Positions 33,796 to 42,525 of a stretch of DNA of 64,000 nt are shown here, piece after piece. Where the stretch lies: the NCBI RefSeq assembly GCF_051192575.1, contig NZ_JBPJSQ010000007.1, positions 124,001 through 188,000 on the forward strand, read 5' to 3'. Positions within the stretch are counted from its first letter, which is position 1. Every line of letters begins with the position of its first letter. Origin of the DNA: Aestuariimicrobium soli (lineage in GTDB: Bacteria; Actinomycetota; Actinomycetes; Propionibacteriales; Propionibacteriaceae). The notes below the pieces were generated by a model that was not told where the DNA came from, did no database searches, and saw only the letters and a program-made list of their open reading frames with translations. A program made the position numbers and the translations under genes.

Positions 33796-33815
33796 GTTTG
33801 CGCAGTTGCGCAAAC
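33796..33815. promoter_or_regulatory. ArsR-type operator dyad
   Basis: GTTTGCGCA-GT-TGCGCAAAC is a perfect 9-bp inverted repeat ending 8 nt before the GTG of the MFS gene, overlapping the likely -10 region (AACAAT). It is the size and position expected for an ArsR/SmtB repressor, which is encoded downstream in the same operon. Confidence 0.75.
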
Positions 33816-33823
33816 AATGAGGT

Positions 33824-35116
33824 GTGATTCGCGCACTCCGCCACCGCACCTACCGCACCCTGTTCGTGGCGCAAGTGGTCTCGCTGTTGGGCTCCGGGCT
33901 GGCCACCGTTGCCCTCGGACTGCTGGCCTACGACCTCTCCGGCAGTCGTGCCAGTCTGGTGCTGGGCGCGCTGTTCGCGGTCAAGATGGTGGCCTACGTC
34001 GTGGTGGCCCCGCTGGCGGCCGCCGCCCTGCGCTCCGTGCCCCGACGCACCGTGATGGTCGCCTCCGACCTGGTGCGGGTCGCGGTCGCCTGCACGCTGC
34101 CGTTCGTCGCCCACACGTGGCAGATCTTCGTGCTCGTGTTCGTGCTGCAGGCCGCCTCGGCCGCGTTCATCCCCACCTACCAGGCCACCCTGCCCCGGGT
34201 GCTCCCTGACGAGGACGACTACACCGGTGCCCTCTCGCTCTCGAGGCTGGTCGAGGACCTCGAGACCATCGGCTCACCCCTGATCGCCGCCCTGCTGCTG
34301 CTCGTCGTGCCCGTGTCAGGACTGTTCTTCGGCACGGCCCTGGGGTTCGCCGCGTCGGCGGTGCTGGTGCTCTCCGTGGCCTTGCCTGCCGTGCGCGGTC
34401 GCACGCAGCCCGGCGAACAGCACCACCCCTCCGAGGAAGAGCCTGAGGAGCCCTGGGGGCGTCGAGCCCGGCAGGGAATGCTGCTGTTCTTCCGCACCCC
34501 GGCGCTGCGGCCCGTGCTGCTGCTCAACCTCACCGTGGCCGCCGCCGTGGCCTTCGTGCTGGTGCAGACCGTGGTCATCGTCCGGGCCGATCTGGGTCTG
34601 TCGGAGTCGTGGGTGCCCGTCTTCCTGGCCGTGAACGGGGCCGGCGCGATCGCCGCCGCCGTGCTGTTGGGGCGCGTGATCGGACGAGTGGGCGAGCGGC
34701 GGCTGATGCTCACCGCGGGTGCCGCCCTGGCGCTGCTCACCGCGGTGGCCGGGTTCGTCCTGTGGGGGCAGGGTGCCCGCACCGGTGTGGCGGCGGTGGC
34801 CATCGGCGTGCTCTGGTTGGCGATCGGTCTGGGCTGGTCGTTCGCGGAGACCCCGATGGGTCGCATCATCAAACGGTCGGTGCCGAGCGAGCAGCTCGAC
34901 CAGGCCTACGCCGCGCAGTTTTCGTTGTCGCACGCGTGTTGGCTGGTGACCTATCCGCTCGCCGGGGTGCTCGGCCAGATGGGTCTTGACGTGGCGGCGT
35001 GGACCTTGGCGGCCGTGGCGGGTGTTGCCGCGGCGGCCGCGGCCGTAGTGTGGCCCTCGTCCCCTGAGAGCCCCGACGAGGAGGCCGTTCACCTTCATGA
35101 GCGAGTTGCCGGCTGA
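33824..35116 (+). CDS. MFS transporter under ArsR control
   Basis: A 430-residue major-facilitator protein with twelve predicted helices, opening LRHRTYRTLFVAQVVSLLGSGLATVALGLLAYDLSG, the MFS_3/EntS-like start. Loop 2-3 has LRSVPRRTVMVASDLVRV, and the central loop is acidic (QPGEQHHPSEEEPEEPW) with a histidine pair. GAGGT precedes the GTG by 0-2 nt. The gene overlaps the ArsR gene by 20 nt in another frame. With the operator just upstream, this looks like an inducible efflux system. The ligand, metal or organic, is not evident. Confidence 0.85.
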   Translation: MIRALRHRTYRTLFVAQVVSLLGSGLATVALGLLAYDLSGSRASLVLGALFAVKMVAYVVVAPLAAAALRSVPRRTVMVASDLVRVAVACTLPFVAHTWQIFVLVFVLQAASAAFIPTYQATLPRVLPDEDDYTGALSLSRLVEDLETIGSPLIAALLLLVVPVSGLFFGTALGFAASAVLVLSVALPAVRGRTQPGEQHHPSEEEPEEPWGRRARQGMLLFFRTPALRPVLLLNLTVAAAVAFVLVQTVVIVRADLGLSESWVPVFLAVNGAGAIAAAVLLGRVIGRVGERRLMLTAGAALALLTAVAGFVLWGQGARTGVAAVAIGVLWLAIGLGWSFAETPMGRIIKRSVPSEQLDQAYAAQFSLSHACWLVTYPLAGVLGQMGLDVAAWTLAAVAGVAAAAAAVVWPSSPESPDEEAVHLHERVAG

Positions 35117-35450
35117 CCCCGAACTCGAGCACGCCACCAGCGTGCTGCGGTTGCTTGCCGACCGCACCCGGCTCGGGATCCTCGCCCTGTTGGCCGATCA
35201 GGAACTCACTGTGACCGCGCTGGCCGAGGCGTTGGACCGGCCCGTGCCGGCCGTCTCGCAGCACCTGGCCAAACTGCGCACCGCGGGACTCGTGGTCGTC
35301 CGCAGGCAGGGAACGAGCAGTCACTACCGCCAGCCGGACGAGCACCTGGCCGCTCTGGTGACCAACGCCCTGCAGTTCGCGGAACACGCGGTCTACGCCG
35401 AGGCGCCCCACCACCGCAGCCAGCGGCATGGGGTGGAGCGCCCCGGCTGA
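35097..35450 (+). CDS. ArsR/SmtB family repressor
   Basis: A 117-residue winged-helix repressor: LRLLADRTRLGILALLADQELTVTALAEALDRPVPAVSQHLAKLRTAGLVVVRRQG, with the recognition helix at about residues 45-60. The last helix DEHLAALVTNALQFAEHAVYAE keeps D and H at the alpha-5 metal positions 1 and 3 and an H at the final position, but has F where CzrA/NmtR have the third ligand. C-terminal histidines follow (APHHRSQRH). Metal sensing with an altered site, or another ligand, is possible. It should bind the dyad at 33796. Confidence 0.87.
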   Translation: MSELPADPELEHATSVLRLLADRTRLGILALLADQELTVTALAEALDRPVPAVSQHLAKLRTAGLVVVRRQGTSSHYRQPDEHLAALVTNALQFAEHAVYAEAPHHRSQRHGVERPG

Positions 35451-35794
35451 ACAAAGCGACGTCGGGCCATCGCGGCCACGGGGTCAGACCAGGGTCCCCC
35501 TTGGACTCATGGTGAAGATGTGGCACATGGTGAGGAGCGCGCCCGGGCCGGCCTGATACACCCGTGGGGCTCGGAGATCCCAGCGCCACGGGTCCAGCCC
35601 AGCAACGGGCGACCCCAGTTCACTCGGTCGACGAGCGCCGGCCAAGACCAGATCTCTGGGATTTGTGACCGCCTCAGCGATGGGTGGAGGCGGTGGGGCG
35701 TCAGGTCAGTACAGGCGCTGCCGCGCGGATCATGGTGACGGTGCCCTCAACTCGAGCGCGCACTCGACCCCCCACCTGTGAATCCCTGACAGGC
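35451..35794. other. gene-free gap of about 340 bp
   Basis: I see no gene, hairpin or promoter I can defend. Short open frames here lack codon bias and start sites. It may hold a decayed gene. The tail before 35795 carries AGG and the start of the YqeY-like gene. Confidence 0.5.
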
Positions 35795-36145
35795 ATGACT
35801 GTTCGTGATGATCTGCAGGTAGCACTCACCGAGGCGATGAAGGCCCAGGACTCGACCGCCGTCGGAGCCCTGCGCAGCGCTCTGGCCGCGATCGCCAATG
35901 CTGAGGCGGTGCCGATCACGATCGTGCCCGCCGCCGGCGCGATCGAGGCCGCCGTGGGGCTCGGGGCCGCCGAGGCCGAGCGCCTGCTGCTCACCGATGA
36001 CGAGCAGCGCGAGGTCGTCGAGTTCGAGATCAATGAGCGACTCTCCGCGATCACCGACTACGAAACCCACGGACGAAGCGACGCCTCCGAGAAGCTCAAG
36101 CACGAGGTGGCGACGTTGCAGGCCGTGCTGGCGGACGAGGGCTGA
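35795..36145 (+). CDS. GatB/YqeY domain protein
   Basis: A 116-residue helical protein: MTVRDDLQVALTEAMKAQD, SALRSALAAIANAEAV-like core and EVVEFEINERLSAITDYETHGRSDASEKLKHEVATLQAVL, related to the tRNA-binding tail of GatB. In other bacteria YqeY-like proteins are found beside rpsU and dnaG; that context is absent here. A small insert rich in Ala/Gly (residues 45-60) differs from the typical YqeY. Function unknown, perhaps tRNA-related. Confidence 0.78.
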   Translation: MTVRDDLQVALTEAMKAQDSTAVGALRSALAAIANAEAVPITIVPAAGAIEAAVGLGAAEAERLLLTDDEQREVVEFEINERLSAITDYETHGRSDASEKLKHEVATLQAVLADEG

Positions 36146-36213
36146 CCTCTGGTGCTGGCCCTTGCGGGATGGGAGGCTTGAGCTGCCCACCCGGTCAAGG
36201 TCCAGGAGATGTG

Positions 36214-36942
36214 ATGTCGCAGAACGATCCGCACGAGTCATGGCAGGGGCAGTCGCAGCCCGGTGACCAGTACGGGAATCAGCAGTACGGCCAGCAGCAG
36301 TACGGCCAGCAGCAGTATGGGCAGCAGCCCCAGTACGGGCAGCAGCAGCCGGGTCAGCAGCAGTCGGCCAACGACCCGTACGGGCAGCCCCAGTACGGAC
36401 AGCCCCGGTACGCACAAGAGCAGTACGGGCAGCAGCCTGCCTACGGGCAGCAGCCCCCGCCCGGAAACCAGCAGTACCCGAATCAGCAGTACGGGAATCA
36501 GCAGTACCCGAACCAGCAGTTCGGGCAGCCGCAGCCGGGTCTGGCCGGGCCGATCGCCCCGCAACCCACCCCGCTGGTCGCCAACCAGGACTACACGCCG
36601 GCGTTCTCTCCGCAGGACGTGAACGAGGGCAAGACCCTGTCGGCCGTCGGTTACCTCGGCATCCTGTTCCTGCTGCCCCTGCTGATGCAGCCCAACAACC
36701 GCTTCTCGCGCTTCCACGCCAACCAGAGCATCGTCAACGTGCTGACGGCCGTCGTGCTGGGCATCGGCAGCGGCATCATCCAGTTCGTCCTCGACCAGCT
36801 CAACGTGCCCCTGGTCGGCGGCCTCATCGGCTGGTTGTGCAGCCTCGCGCCCATCGTTCTGGCCGTCATCGGTGCCGTGAACGCCGGCTCGGGCAAGGCC
36901 AAGACCCTGCCGATCATCGGCAAGATCCAGCTGTTGAAGTGA
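36214..36942 (+). CDS. DUF4870 membrane protein with Gln/Tyr/Gly-rich prion-like N-terminus
   Basis: A 242-residue protein. Residues 15-110 are low-complexity repeats of QQYGQ, PQYGQ, NQQYPNQQ and related units, with almost no hydrophobic or charged residues. Residues 125-242 are the Tic20-like DUF4870 domain: KTLSAVGYLGILFLLPLL, NNRFSRFHANQSIVNVL (the FHxxQ hallmark) and two further helices ending GKIQLLK. AGGAG lies 5 nt before the ATG. The tyrosine-rich tract could drive phase separation or polar localisation; that is inference. It shares the MSQN start with the small membrane protein at 29623. Confidence 0.85.
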   Translation: MSQNDPHESWQGQSQPGDQYGNQQYGQQQYGQQQYGQQPQYGQQQPGQQQSANDPYGQPQYGQPRYAQEQYGQQPAYGQQPPPGNQQYPNQQYGNQQYPNQQFGQPQPGLAGPIAPQPTPLVANQDYTPAFSPQDVNEGKTLSAVGYLGILFLLPLLMQPNNRFSRFHANQSIVNVLTAVVLGIGSGIIQFVLDQLNVPLVGGLIGWLCSLAPIVLAVIGAVNAGSGKAKTLPIIGKIQLLK

Positions 36943-37021
36943 GGTGGTCGTCCCTCCCTCCGCGCGGGGTAGGGACGTCCCTCAGTCGCCGGCAGTTGCC
37001 CCCGGGCCCGCCCGACCGGGC

Positions 37022-37930
37022 TCAGTCTCCCTGGGTGTGCTTCGCCCGGCGGACGATGCGGTCGTCCGGCGCGTACACCACCGAGTCGTCGCGACCCTCG
37101 TAGTCGAACTGGTGGAGGAATGAGCGCATCGCGTTGATGCGGGCCCGCTTCTTGTCGTTCGACTTCACCGTCGTCCACGGCGCGAGCTTCTTGTCGGTGC
37201 GCAGCAGCATGGCCTCCTTGGCGTCGGAGTAGGCGTCCCACCGGTCCAAGGATTCCAGATCCATGGGGGAGAGCTTCCACTGCCGCACCGGGTCGAGCTG
37301 GCGCATGGCGAAGCGGGTGCGCTGCTCGTCCTGGGTGACCGAGAACCAGAACTTCGTGAGCGAGATGCCCGAGTCGACCAGCATGCGCTCGAACAACGGC
37401 GCCTGCCCCATGAAGATCTCGTACTCCTCGTCGCTGCAGAAGCCCATCACGCGCTCGACGCCGGCGCGGTTGTACCAAGAGCGGTCGAACATCACGATCT
37501 CGCCCGCGGTCGGCAGGTGCTGCACGTAGCGCTGGAAGTACCACTGCCCCCGCTCGCGCTCGGTCGGGGTGTTCAGCGCCACCACCCGGGCCGCCCGCGG
37601 GTTGAGGTGCTCGGTGAACCGCTTGATGGTGCCACCCTTGCCGGCCGCGTCTCGTCCCTCGAAGACGATGACGTGCTTGGCACCGATGTCCTGACTCCAG
37701 TACTGGAACTTCAGCAGTTCGATCTGCAGGGCGTACTTCTCGCGCTCGTACTCGGGTCGTCCCATCAACTCGTCGTACGGATAGTCGAAGCGCCAGGTCT
37801 CGACCGCGCTGCCGTCGGGCGAGATCAGCTGCGGGTCTTCACCCTCGGCGCCCTCGATGCGGTACCCCTCGTCCTTGAGGCTGTCGATGTACTCGCGCAA
37901 GTTCATGCGTTGCGTCATGGAGTCGAGCAT
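37022..37930 (-). CDS. ppk2: polyphosphate kinase 2 family protein
   Basis: Transfers phosphate between polyphosphate and nucleotides. The 302-residue protein has Walker A in FEGRDAAGKGGTIKRF, the lid segment NPRAARVVALNTPTERERGQWYFQRY and Walker B in MFDRSWYNRAGVERVMGF. FWFSVTQDEQRTRFAMRQLDPVRQWKLSP and DKKLAPWTTVKSNDKKRARIN complete the family pattern. It is a one-domain PPK2, which could use GDP or ADP (class I) or AMP. The ATG at 37930 is preferred because the upstream extension to GTG 37987 uses many rare codons (GTA, CGT, TTG, TCA, TTT) and overlaps the divergent promoter. Confidence 0.93.
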   Translation of the reverse strand: MLDSMTQRMNLREYIDSLKDEGYRIEGAEGEDPQLISPDGSAVETWRFDYPYDELMGRPEYEREKYALQIELLKFQYWSQDIGAKHVIVFEGRDAAGKGGTIKRFTEHLNPRAARVVALNTPTERERGQWYFQRYVQHLPTAGEIVMFDRSWYNRAGVERVMGFCSDEEYEIFMGQAPLFERMLVDSGISLTKFWFSVTQDEQRTRFAMRQLDPVRQWKLSPMDLESLDRWDAYSDAKEAMLLRTDKKLAPWTTVKSNDKKRARINAMRSFLHQFDYEGRDDSVVYAPDDRIVRRAKHTQGD

Positions 37931-38003
37931 GTCAAACCCGGGTGACAATTCGGTGAACCGGTCACGTACGCTCGGTGCACCCGTCACTCGCTACCGTCGA
38001 AGG

Positions 38004-39152
38004 GTGATTCCCCCGGTGCGCCAGTTCGACACGACGAGCCTCGAACAACCCATGTCGGACGATCAGCGCCGAGCCCTGAAGGCCCGGCTCAAGAGTGGCG
38101 AGTTCGGCCCGCGATCCTTCGAGGGAGCGTGGTTGGTGGTCGGCGCGGTGATCGTGATCGTGGTCGTGTCGATCAACGTGTTCACGCTGGCGCTCTCGCC
38201 GGGGATGACCGACGGGCGCAACAGTTGGGCGCGCTTCCTGCCTCTCGCGCCGTTCCTGTTGATCGGGCTGGTGGTGGCGATCAGCCGGCTGAGCAAGCTC
38301 GGGGGTGGGCGCGACCAGTGGCTGAAACTGGCGCTGCTCGCGGACCGCAATGGGCTGGCCTTCCGCCGGGCCTCGGATGCGCCCAGCTATCCCGGTCTGT
38401 TGTTCGGCATCGGCAGTCCGCGCCGCGTCGTCAACCATCTCTACGCGCGCGAGGGACTCTTCGCCGACGCCGGCGGCTACCGCTACACCACCGGATCGGG
38501 CAAGAACCGGAACACCCACCGGTGGAACTTCGCAGCCTTCCGCCTGCCGGCACCCATGCCCCACCTGGTGCTCGACTCGCGCAGCAATGACACCTTCGGG
38601 TTCACGAACCTGCCGGTCACCTACGCCTCGGTGCAGCAGGTGCCGATCGGGGCGCCGGTCTCGGATCGCTACCGGCTGCTGGCACCCGAGGGATACGGCC
38701 AGGATGCCCTGTACCTGTTCCCGCCCGACGCCCTGGCCGACCTGATGAACACCCCGGCCCAGTACGACATCGAGATCGTCGACGACTGGTTGTTCCTCTA
38801 CACCAAGGATCGTCAGGACCTCACCGATCCGCAGACCTGGCAGATGCTCGAACAGGTCGCGACCGGGCTGGTCAGCCGGGTCGCCGACCTCGCCACCCGC
38901 TATCGCGACGGCCGGCTCGTGCCCCCGTCGACACCGGCGAACTTCGTCCCCGGGAGCCCGGAACAGCCCGCGCCGGAGACGTTCCTGGGCAGGCCGCAGC
39001 ATCTGGGCAGCCCGGGCACCCCTGCCAGGGCCATCGCACCCCAGGGTCAGCGGCTGCGGCGAGGCTTCTCGTGGGGAGTGCTCGTGTTCGTGCTGGCGTG
39101 GCTGGTCTTCCAACTCTTCGCCAGGGGGTTCGTCGAGTTCTTCAGCCGCTGA
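38004..39152 (+). CDS. hypothetical multi-pass membrane protein
   Basis: A 382-residue protein. It has helices at about residues 42-65 (LVVGAVIVIVVVSINVF), 82-103 (FLPLAPFLLIGLVVAI) and near the C-terminus (GVLVFVLAWLVFQLF). A soluble region of about 230 residues lies between helices 2 and 3 (GLLFGIGSPRRVVNHLYAREGLFADAG, WNFAAFRLPAPMPHLVLDS). The middle domain recalls DUF3137-like or similar actinobacterial proteins, but I do not recognise it with confidence. TACCGT lies 6 nt before the GTG, supporting this start over the ATG at 38052. It is divergent from ppk2. Confidence 0.65.
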   Translation: MIPPVRQFDTTSLEQPMSDDQRRALKARLKSGEFGPRSFEGAWLVVGAVIVIVVVSINVFTLALSPGMTDGRNSWARFLPLAPFLLIGLVVAISRLSKLGGGRDQWLKLALLADRNGLAFRRASDAPSYPGLLFGIGSPRRVVNHLYAREGLFADAGGYRYTTGSGKNRNTHRWNFAAFRLPAPMPHLVLDSRSNDTFGFTNLPVTYASVQQVPIGAPVSDRYRLLAPEGYGQDALYLFPPDALADLMNTPAQYDIEIVDDWLFLYTKDRQDLTDPQTWQMLEQVATGLVSRVADLATRYRDGRLVPPSTPANFVPGSPEQPAPETFLGRPQHLGSPGTPARAIAPQGQRLRRGFSWGVLVFVLAWLVFQLFARGFVEFFSR

Positions 39153-39234
39153 TCGGCCAAGCGGGCGCGTCCCATTGCTGACGGCGCAGGCCCGCTCGTC
39201 CGGATCGGCTGCAACATGGGCGGTTGTGGTGAGT

Positions 39235-39254
39235 GGCTGATCAGCCATTAGGCT
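39235..39254 (+). promoter_or_regulatory. palindrome and -10 box before glgP
   Basis: GGCTGATCAGCC (39235-39246) is a perfect 12-bp palindrome. TAGGCT (39249-39254) ends 7 nt before the ATG at 39262. A regulator could use the palindrome in the promoter spacer. Confidence 0.45.
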
Positions 39255-39261
39255 CTCGCCC

Positions 39262-41790
39262 ATGGCTCAGACTCTCGTCCCCAGCAAGCCCGTCACGCAC
39301 CCCCTGGGCCTGGCCCCGGTGGCAGCTCCCGCGCACTCGGTCGACGGCTTCGTCCGCACGTTCCTGTACGAGCTCAACACCGAGCAGGGCACGTCCCTGT
39401 CGCGCTCGACACCGAATGACCAGTACCTCGCCCTCGCGCGCACGGTGCGCTACTACCTGATGGCTCGCTGGCTCGAGACCAACAAGAAGCAGCAGGATTC
39501 GGGCACCAAGATGGTCGGCTACCTGTCGGCGGAGTACCTGCTCGGACGACAGCTCGGCACCGCGCTGCTGGCCGCCGATCTCAACGACATCGCCCGCGAC
39601 GCCATGGACTCGTTGGGGCTCGACCTCAACCAGCTCAAGGACCTGGAGGTCGAGCCGGGCCTGGGCAACGGCGGGCTGGGGCGGCTCGCGGCCTGCTTCA
39701 TCGACTCGCTGGCCACCAAGAACGTGCCGGCCATCGGTTACGGCATCCGCTACGAGTACGGCATCTTCCGCCAGACCTTCGTCGACGGGGCGCAGGTCGA
39801 GCAGCCCGACACGTGGCTCGAGCTCGGCAACCCGTGGGAGTTCCCCGACCCCGAGTCGTCCGTGATCGTGAACTTCGGCGGACGAACCGAGCGCTACACC
39901 GAGGACGGCGTCGAGAAGACCCGCTGGCTTCCCGACTGGAACGTCAAGGGTGTGCCCTACAACTACATGGTTCCGGGGTACCGCAACGGCCGGGTGAACA
40001 CCCTGCGCCTGTGGAGCGCCACCGCCACCAACGCCTTCGACCTGCAGATCTTCAACGCCGGTGACTACGCGCAGGCGGTGCGGGCCCAGACCTTCGCCGA
40101 GAACATCACCAAGGTGCTCTACCCCGAGGACTCCACCCCGCAGGGCAAGGAACTGCGCCTGCAGCAGCAGTACTTCTTCGTCACGTGCTCGCTCTACGAC
40201 TTCCTCGACAACGAGCTCGGCCCCGATTTCGACCTCACGCGGCTGCCCGAGCGGATCATCTTCCAGCTCAACGACACCCACCCCGTGATCGCGGTGCCCG
40301 AGCTGATGCGCATTCTCGTCGACGAGCGCGGGCTCGAGTGGAACCAGGCGTGGCAGATCACCAAGCAGTGTTTCGCCTACACCTGTCACACCCTGCTGCC
40401 GGAGGCCCTCGAGATCTGGTCGACCGAACTACTCGGACGACTGCTGCCTCGCCACCTCGAGATCATCTACCGCATCAACGACGAGTTCCTCGCCGAGGTG
40501 CGCGAGAAGTTCGGCAACGATGAGTGGCGCGTGCGGCGCATGTCGATCGTCGCCGAGCACCCGAACCAGTCGGTGCGCATGGCCAACCTCGCCTGCGTGG
40601 CCGGCGTGAAGATCAACGGTGTCGCCGAACTGCACTCGCAACTGCTGCGCGACAAGGTGCTGCCCGAGTTCAACGAGTTGTGGCCCGACAAGTTCACCAA
40701 CGTCACCAACGGCGTCACCCCGCGGCGCTTCATCAAGATCGCCAACCCCGGCCTGTCGTCGCTGATCACCAGCGCCATCGGGCGTGGCTGGCTGAACGAC
40801 CTCGAGCGGTTGCGTGAGTTGGAGCCCTTCGCCGAGGACGAGGAGTTCCGCGCCCGGTTCGCCGACGTGAAGCGCGCCAACAAGGAGCGACTCGTCGCCC
40901 TGCTGGAACGCCGCGACGGCCTGCACCTGCCGCACGCCACCTCGTCCGACGGTGAGCCGGTGCCCGGACCGCTGCTCGACGTGATGGTCAAGCGTCTGCA
41001 CGAGTACAAGCGGCAGTCGATGAAGCTGCTGCACATCGTGTCGACCTACGAGCAGATCATTCACGGGCACGTCGACCCGGCCACGTTGACCCCGCGCACC
41101 GTGGTGTTCGGCGCGAAGGCTGCCCCCGGCTACCGGTTCGCCAAGGAGACGATCCGGCTGATCAACAAGGTGGCCGAGACCGTCAACAACGACTCCCGGG
41201 TGCGGGGGGCGTTGTACGTCGCCTACCCGCCGAACTACAACGTCACCCTGGCCGAGACGCTGATTCCCGCCGCCGACCTGTCGGAGCAGATCTCGCTCGC
41301 GGGGCAGGAGGCCTCCGGCACCGGCAACATGAAGTTCGCCCTCAACGGCGCCCTCACCGTGGGCACCGACGACGGCGCCAACGTCGAGATCCGCGAGCTC
41401 GTCGGCGACGACAACTTCTTCCTGTTCGGCATGGACGAGCCCGCCGTGGCGGAGCGTCAGCGGCAGGGTTACCGCCCGTCCGAGGTGTACGAGGGTGACC
41501 CGCAGCTGAAGGCCGCGATCGACCTGATCGCCTCGGGCACCTTCTCGGACGGTGACCCGCGCGGCTTCGAGTCGTTCGTGTCGAACCTGCTCTACGAGGA
41601 CCGCTTCATGGCCCTGGCCGACTTCCGCTCCTACATCGAGGTGCAGTCGGTGGTCGAGCAGAAGTACGCCGACACCGAGGCGTGGACCAAGTCGGCGATC
41701 CTCAACGTGGCCCGCAGCGGCTACTTCTCGTCCGACCGCTCGATTCGTGACTACCTGCAGCGCATCTGGGGAGTCACTCCCGAGATCTGA
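39262..41790 (+). CDS. glgP: glycogen/maltodextrin phosphorylase
   Basis: Releases glucose 1-phosphate from alpha-1,4-glucan. The 842-residue protein is of the muscle/E. coli GT35 type rather than the shorter actinobacterial AlgP form. It has LGNGGLGRLAACFIDSLAT, FQLNDTHPVIAVPELMR, the CHTLLPEALE segment, TNVTNGVTPRRF, VKRLHEYKRQSMKLL and the PLP site EASGTGNMKFALNGALTVGT, with lysine in NMKF. No N-terminal regulatory extension is obvious. The gene has its own leaderless-type promoter and is followed by tpx 68 nt later on the same strand. Confidence 0.97.
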   Translation: MAQTLVPSKPVTHPLGLAPVAAPAHSVDGFVRTFLYELNTEQGTSLSRSTPNDQYLALARTVRYYLMARWLETNKKQQDSGTKMVGYLSAEYLLGRQLGTALLAADLNDIARDAMDSLGLDLNQLKDLEVEPGLGNGGLGRLAACFIDSLATKNVPAIGYGIRYEYGIFRQTFVDGAQVEQPDTWLELGNPWEFPDPESSVIVNFGGRTERYTEDGVEKTRWLPDWNVKGVPYNYMVPGYRNGRVNTLRLWSATATNAFDLQIFNAGDYAQAVRAQTFAENITKVLYPEDSTPQGKELRLQQQYFFVTCSLYDFLDNELGPDFDLTRLPERIIFQLNDTHPVIAVPELMRILVDERGLEWNQAWQITKQCFAYTCHTLLPEALEIWSTELLGRLLPRHLEIIYRINDEFLAEVREKFGNDEWRVRRMSIVAEHPNQSVRMANLACVAGVKINGVAELHSQLLRDKVLPEFNELWPDKFTNVTNGVTPRRFIKIANPGLSSLITSAIGRGWLNDLERLRELEPFAEDEEFRARFADVKRANKERLVALLERRDGLHLPHATSSDGEPVPGPLLDVMVKRLHEYKRQSMKLLHIVSTYEQIIHGHVDPATLTPRTVVFGAKAAPGYRFAKETIRLINKVAETVNNDSRVRGALYVAYPPNYNVTLAETLIPAADLSEQISLAGQEASGTGNMKFALNGALTVGTDDGANVEIRELVGDDNFFLFGMDEPAVAERQRQGYRPSEVYEGDPQLKAAIDLIASGTFSDGDPRGFESFVSNLLYEDRFMALADFRSYIEVQSVVEQKYADTEAWTKSAILNVARSGYFSSDRSIRDYLQRIWGVTPEI

Positions 41791-41858
41791 GTGCCCACGG
41801 CCGCGCCGAGCGCGAACACGACTGCGATCGGCGCGGCGGCCTCAGTAGGGTGGCTGGC

Positions 41859-42359
41859 ATGGCAACCACCAAGCTCAAGGGCAATGACGTCAACACCTCC
41901 GGAGACCTGCCGCTCGTCGGCCAGGAGGCTCCGGCGTTCACCGTGACCGGCGCAGACGGTGCCGAGGTGAGCCTCGACCAGTACGCCGGCCGCAAGGTCG
42001 TGCTCAACATCTTCCCCAACATCGAGACGTCGGTGTGCGCGATGAGCGTGCGCCGGTTCAATGAGCTGGCCTCGAGGCTGGAGAACACCACCGTGCTGTG
42101 CCTGTCGAACGACCAGCCCGAGACGCTGAGCAACTTCTGTGCGGCCGAGGGGCTGTCGAACGTGGTCGTGGGCTCCGGCGTCGGGCAGGGCTTCGGCGAC
42201 AGCTACGGCCTCACCATCGTCGACGGCCCGCTCGCCGGACGACTGGCCCGCTCCGTGGTGGTGGTGAACGAGCACGGCGAGGTGGTGCTCACCGAGCTGG
42301 TGCCCGAGATCACCCAGGAGCCCGACTACGACGCGGCCCTCGAGGTGCTCAAGAACTGA
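41859..42359 (+). CDS. tpx: thiol peroxidase Tpx (atypical 2-Cys peroxiredoxin)
   Basis: Reduces peroxides with thioredoxin. The 166-residue protein has the peroxidatic cysteine C60 in FPNIETSVCAMSVRRF and the resolving cysteine C94 in LSNFCAAEGL, the Tpx spacing of 34 residues. KVVLNIFPNIETS and LARSVVVVNEHGEVV complete the thioredoxin fold. TAGGGT lies 7 nt before the ATG, which supports this start over a TTG three codons earlier. It is convergent with trpB, with a family-B hairpin between. Confidence 0.95.
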   Translation: MATTKLKGNDVNTSGDLPLVGQEAPAFTVTGADGAEVSLDQYAGRKVVLNIFPNIETSVCAMSVRRFNELASRLENTTVLCLSNDQPETLSNFCAAEGLSNVVVGSGVGQGFGDSYGLTIVDGPLAGRLARSVVVVNEHGEVVLTELVPEITQEPDYDAALEVLKN

Positions 42360-42395
42360 CGCCGCCACTCAGGCCGGGTGGGCGTCGACGTTCAC

Positions 42396-42462
42396 CGCAA
42401 ACCCCCACCCAACGGTGCGACCCCCAGGAATCTTCCTGGGGGTCGCACCGTTTCTTGCGAGT
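42396..42462. repeat. 67-bp hairpin element B, copy 2
   Basis: AACGGTGCGACCCCCAGGAA (42411-42430) pairs perfectly with 42433-42452, a 20-bp stem with a 2-nt loop followed by TTTCTTG. The flanks CGCAAACCCCCACCC and TTTCTTGCG match copy 1 at 23919. The stem base at element position 29 and its partner at 44 both differ from copy 1 in a compensating way. Here it lies between convergent genes and could terminate both. Confidence 0.88.
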
Positions 42463-42525
42463 CTGTGGCCGTGGGAGGTCGGACAAGGGGTCGGACGAGG
42501 CTCGTTCCCGGCACCCCGCCCGGCC

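Noticed and set aside
35520..35738. 72-residue frame between the ArsR and YqeY-like genes
   Set aside because: Composition is random-like and there is no start signal.
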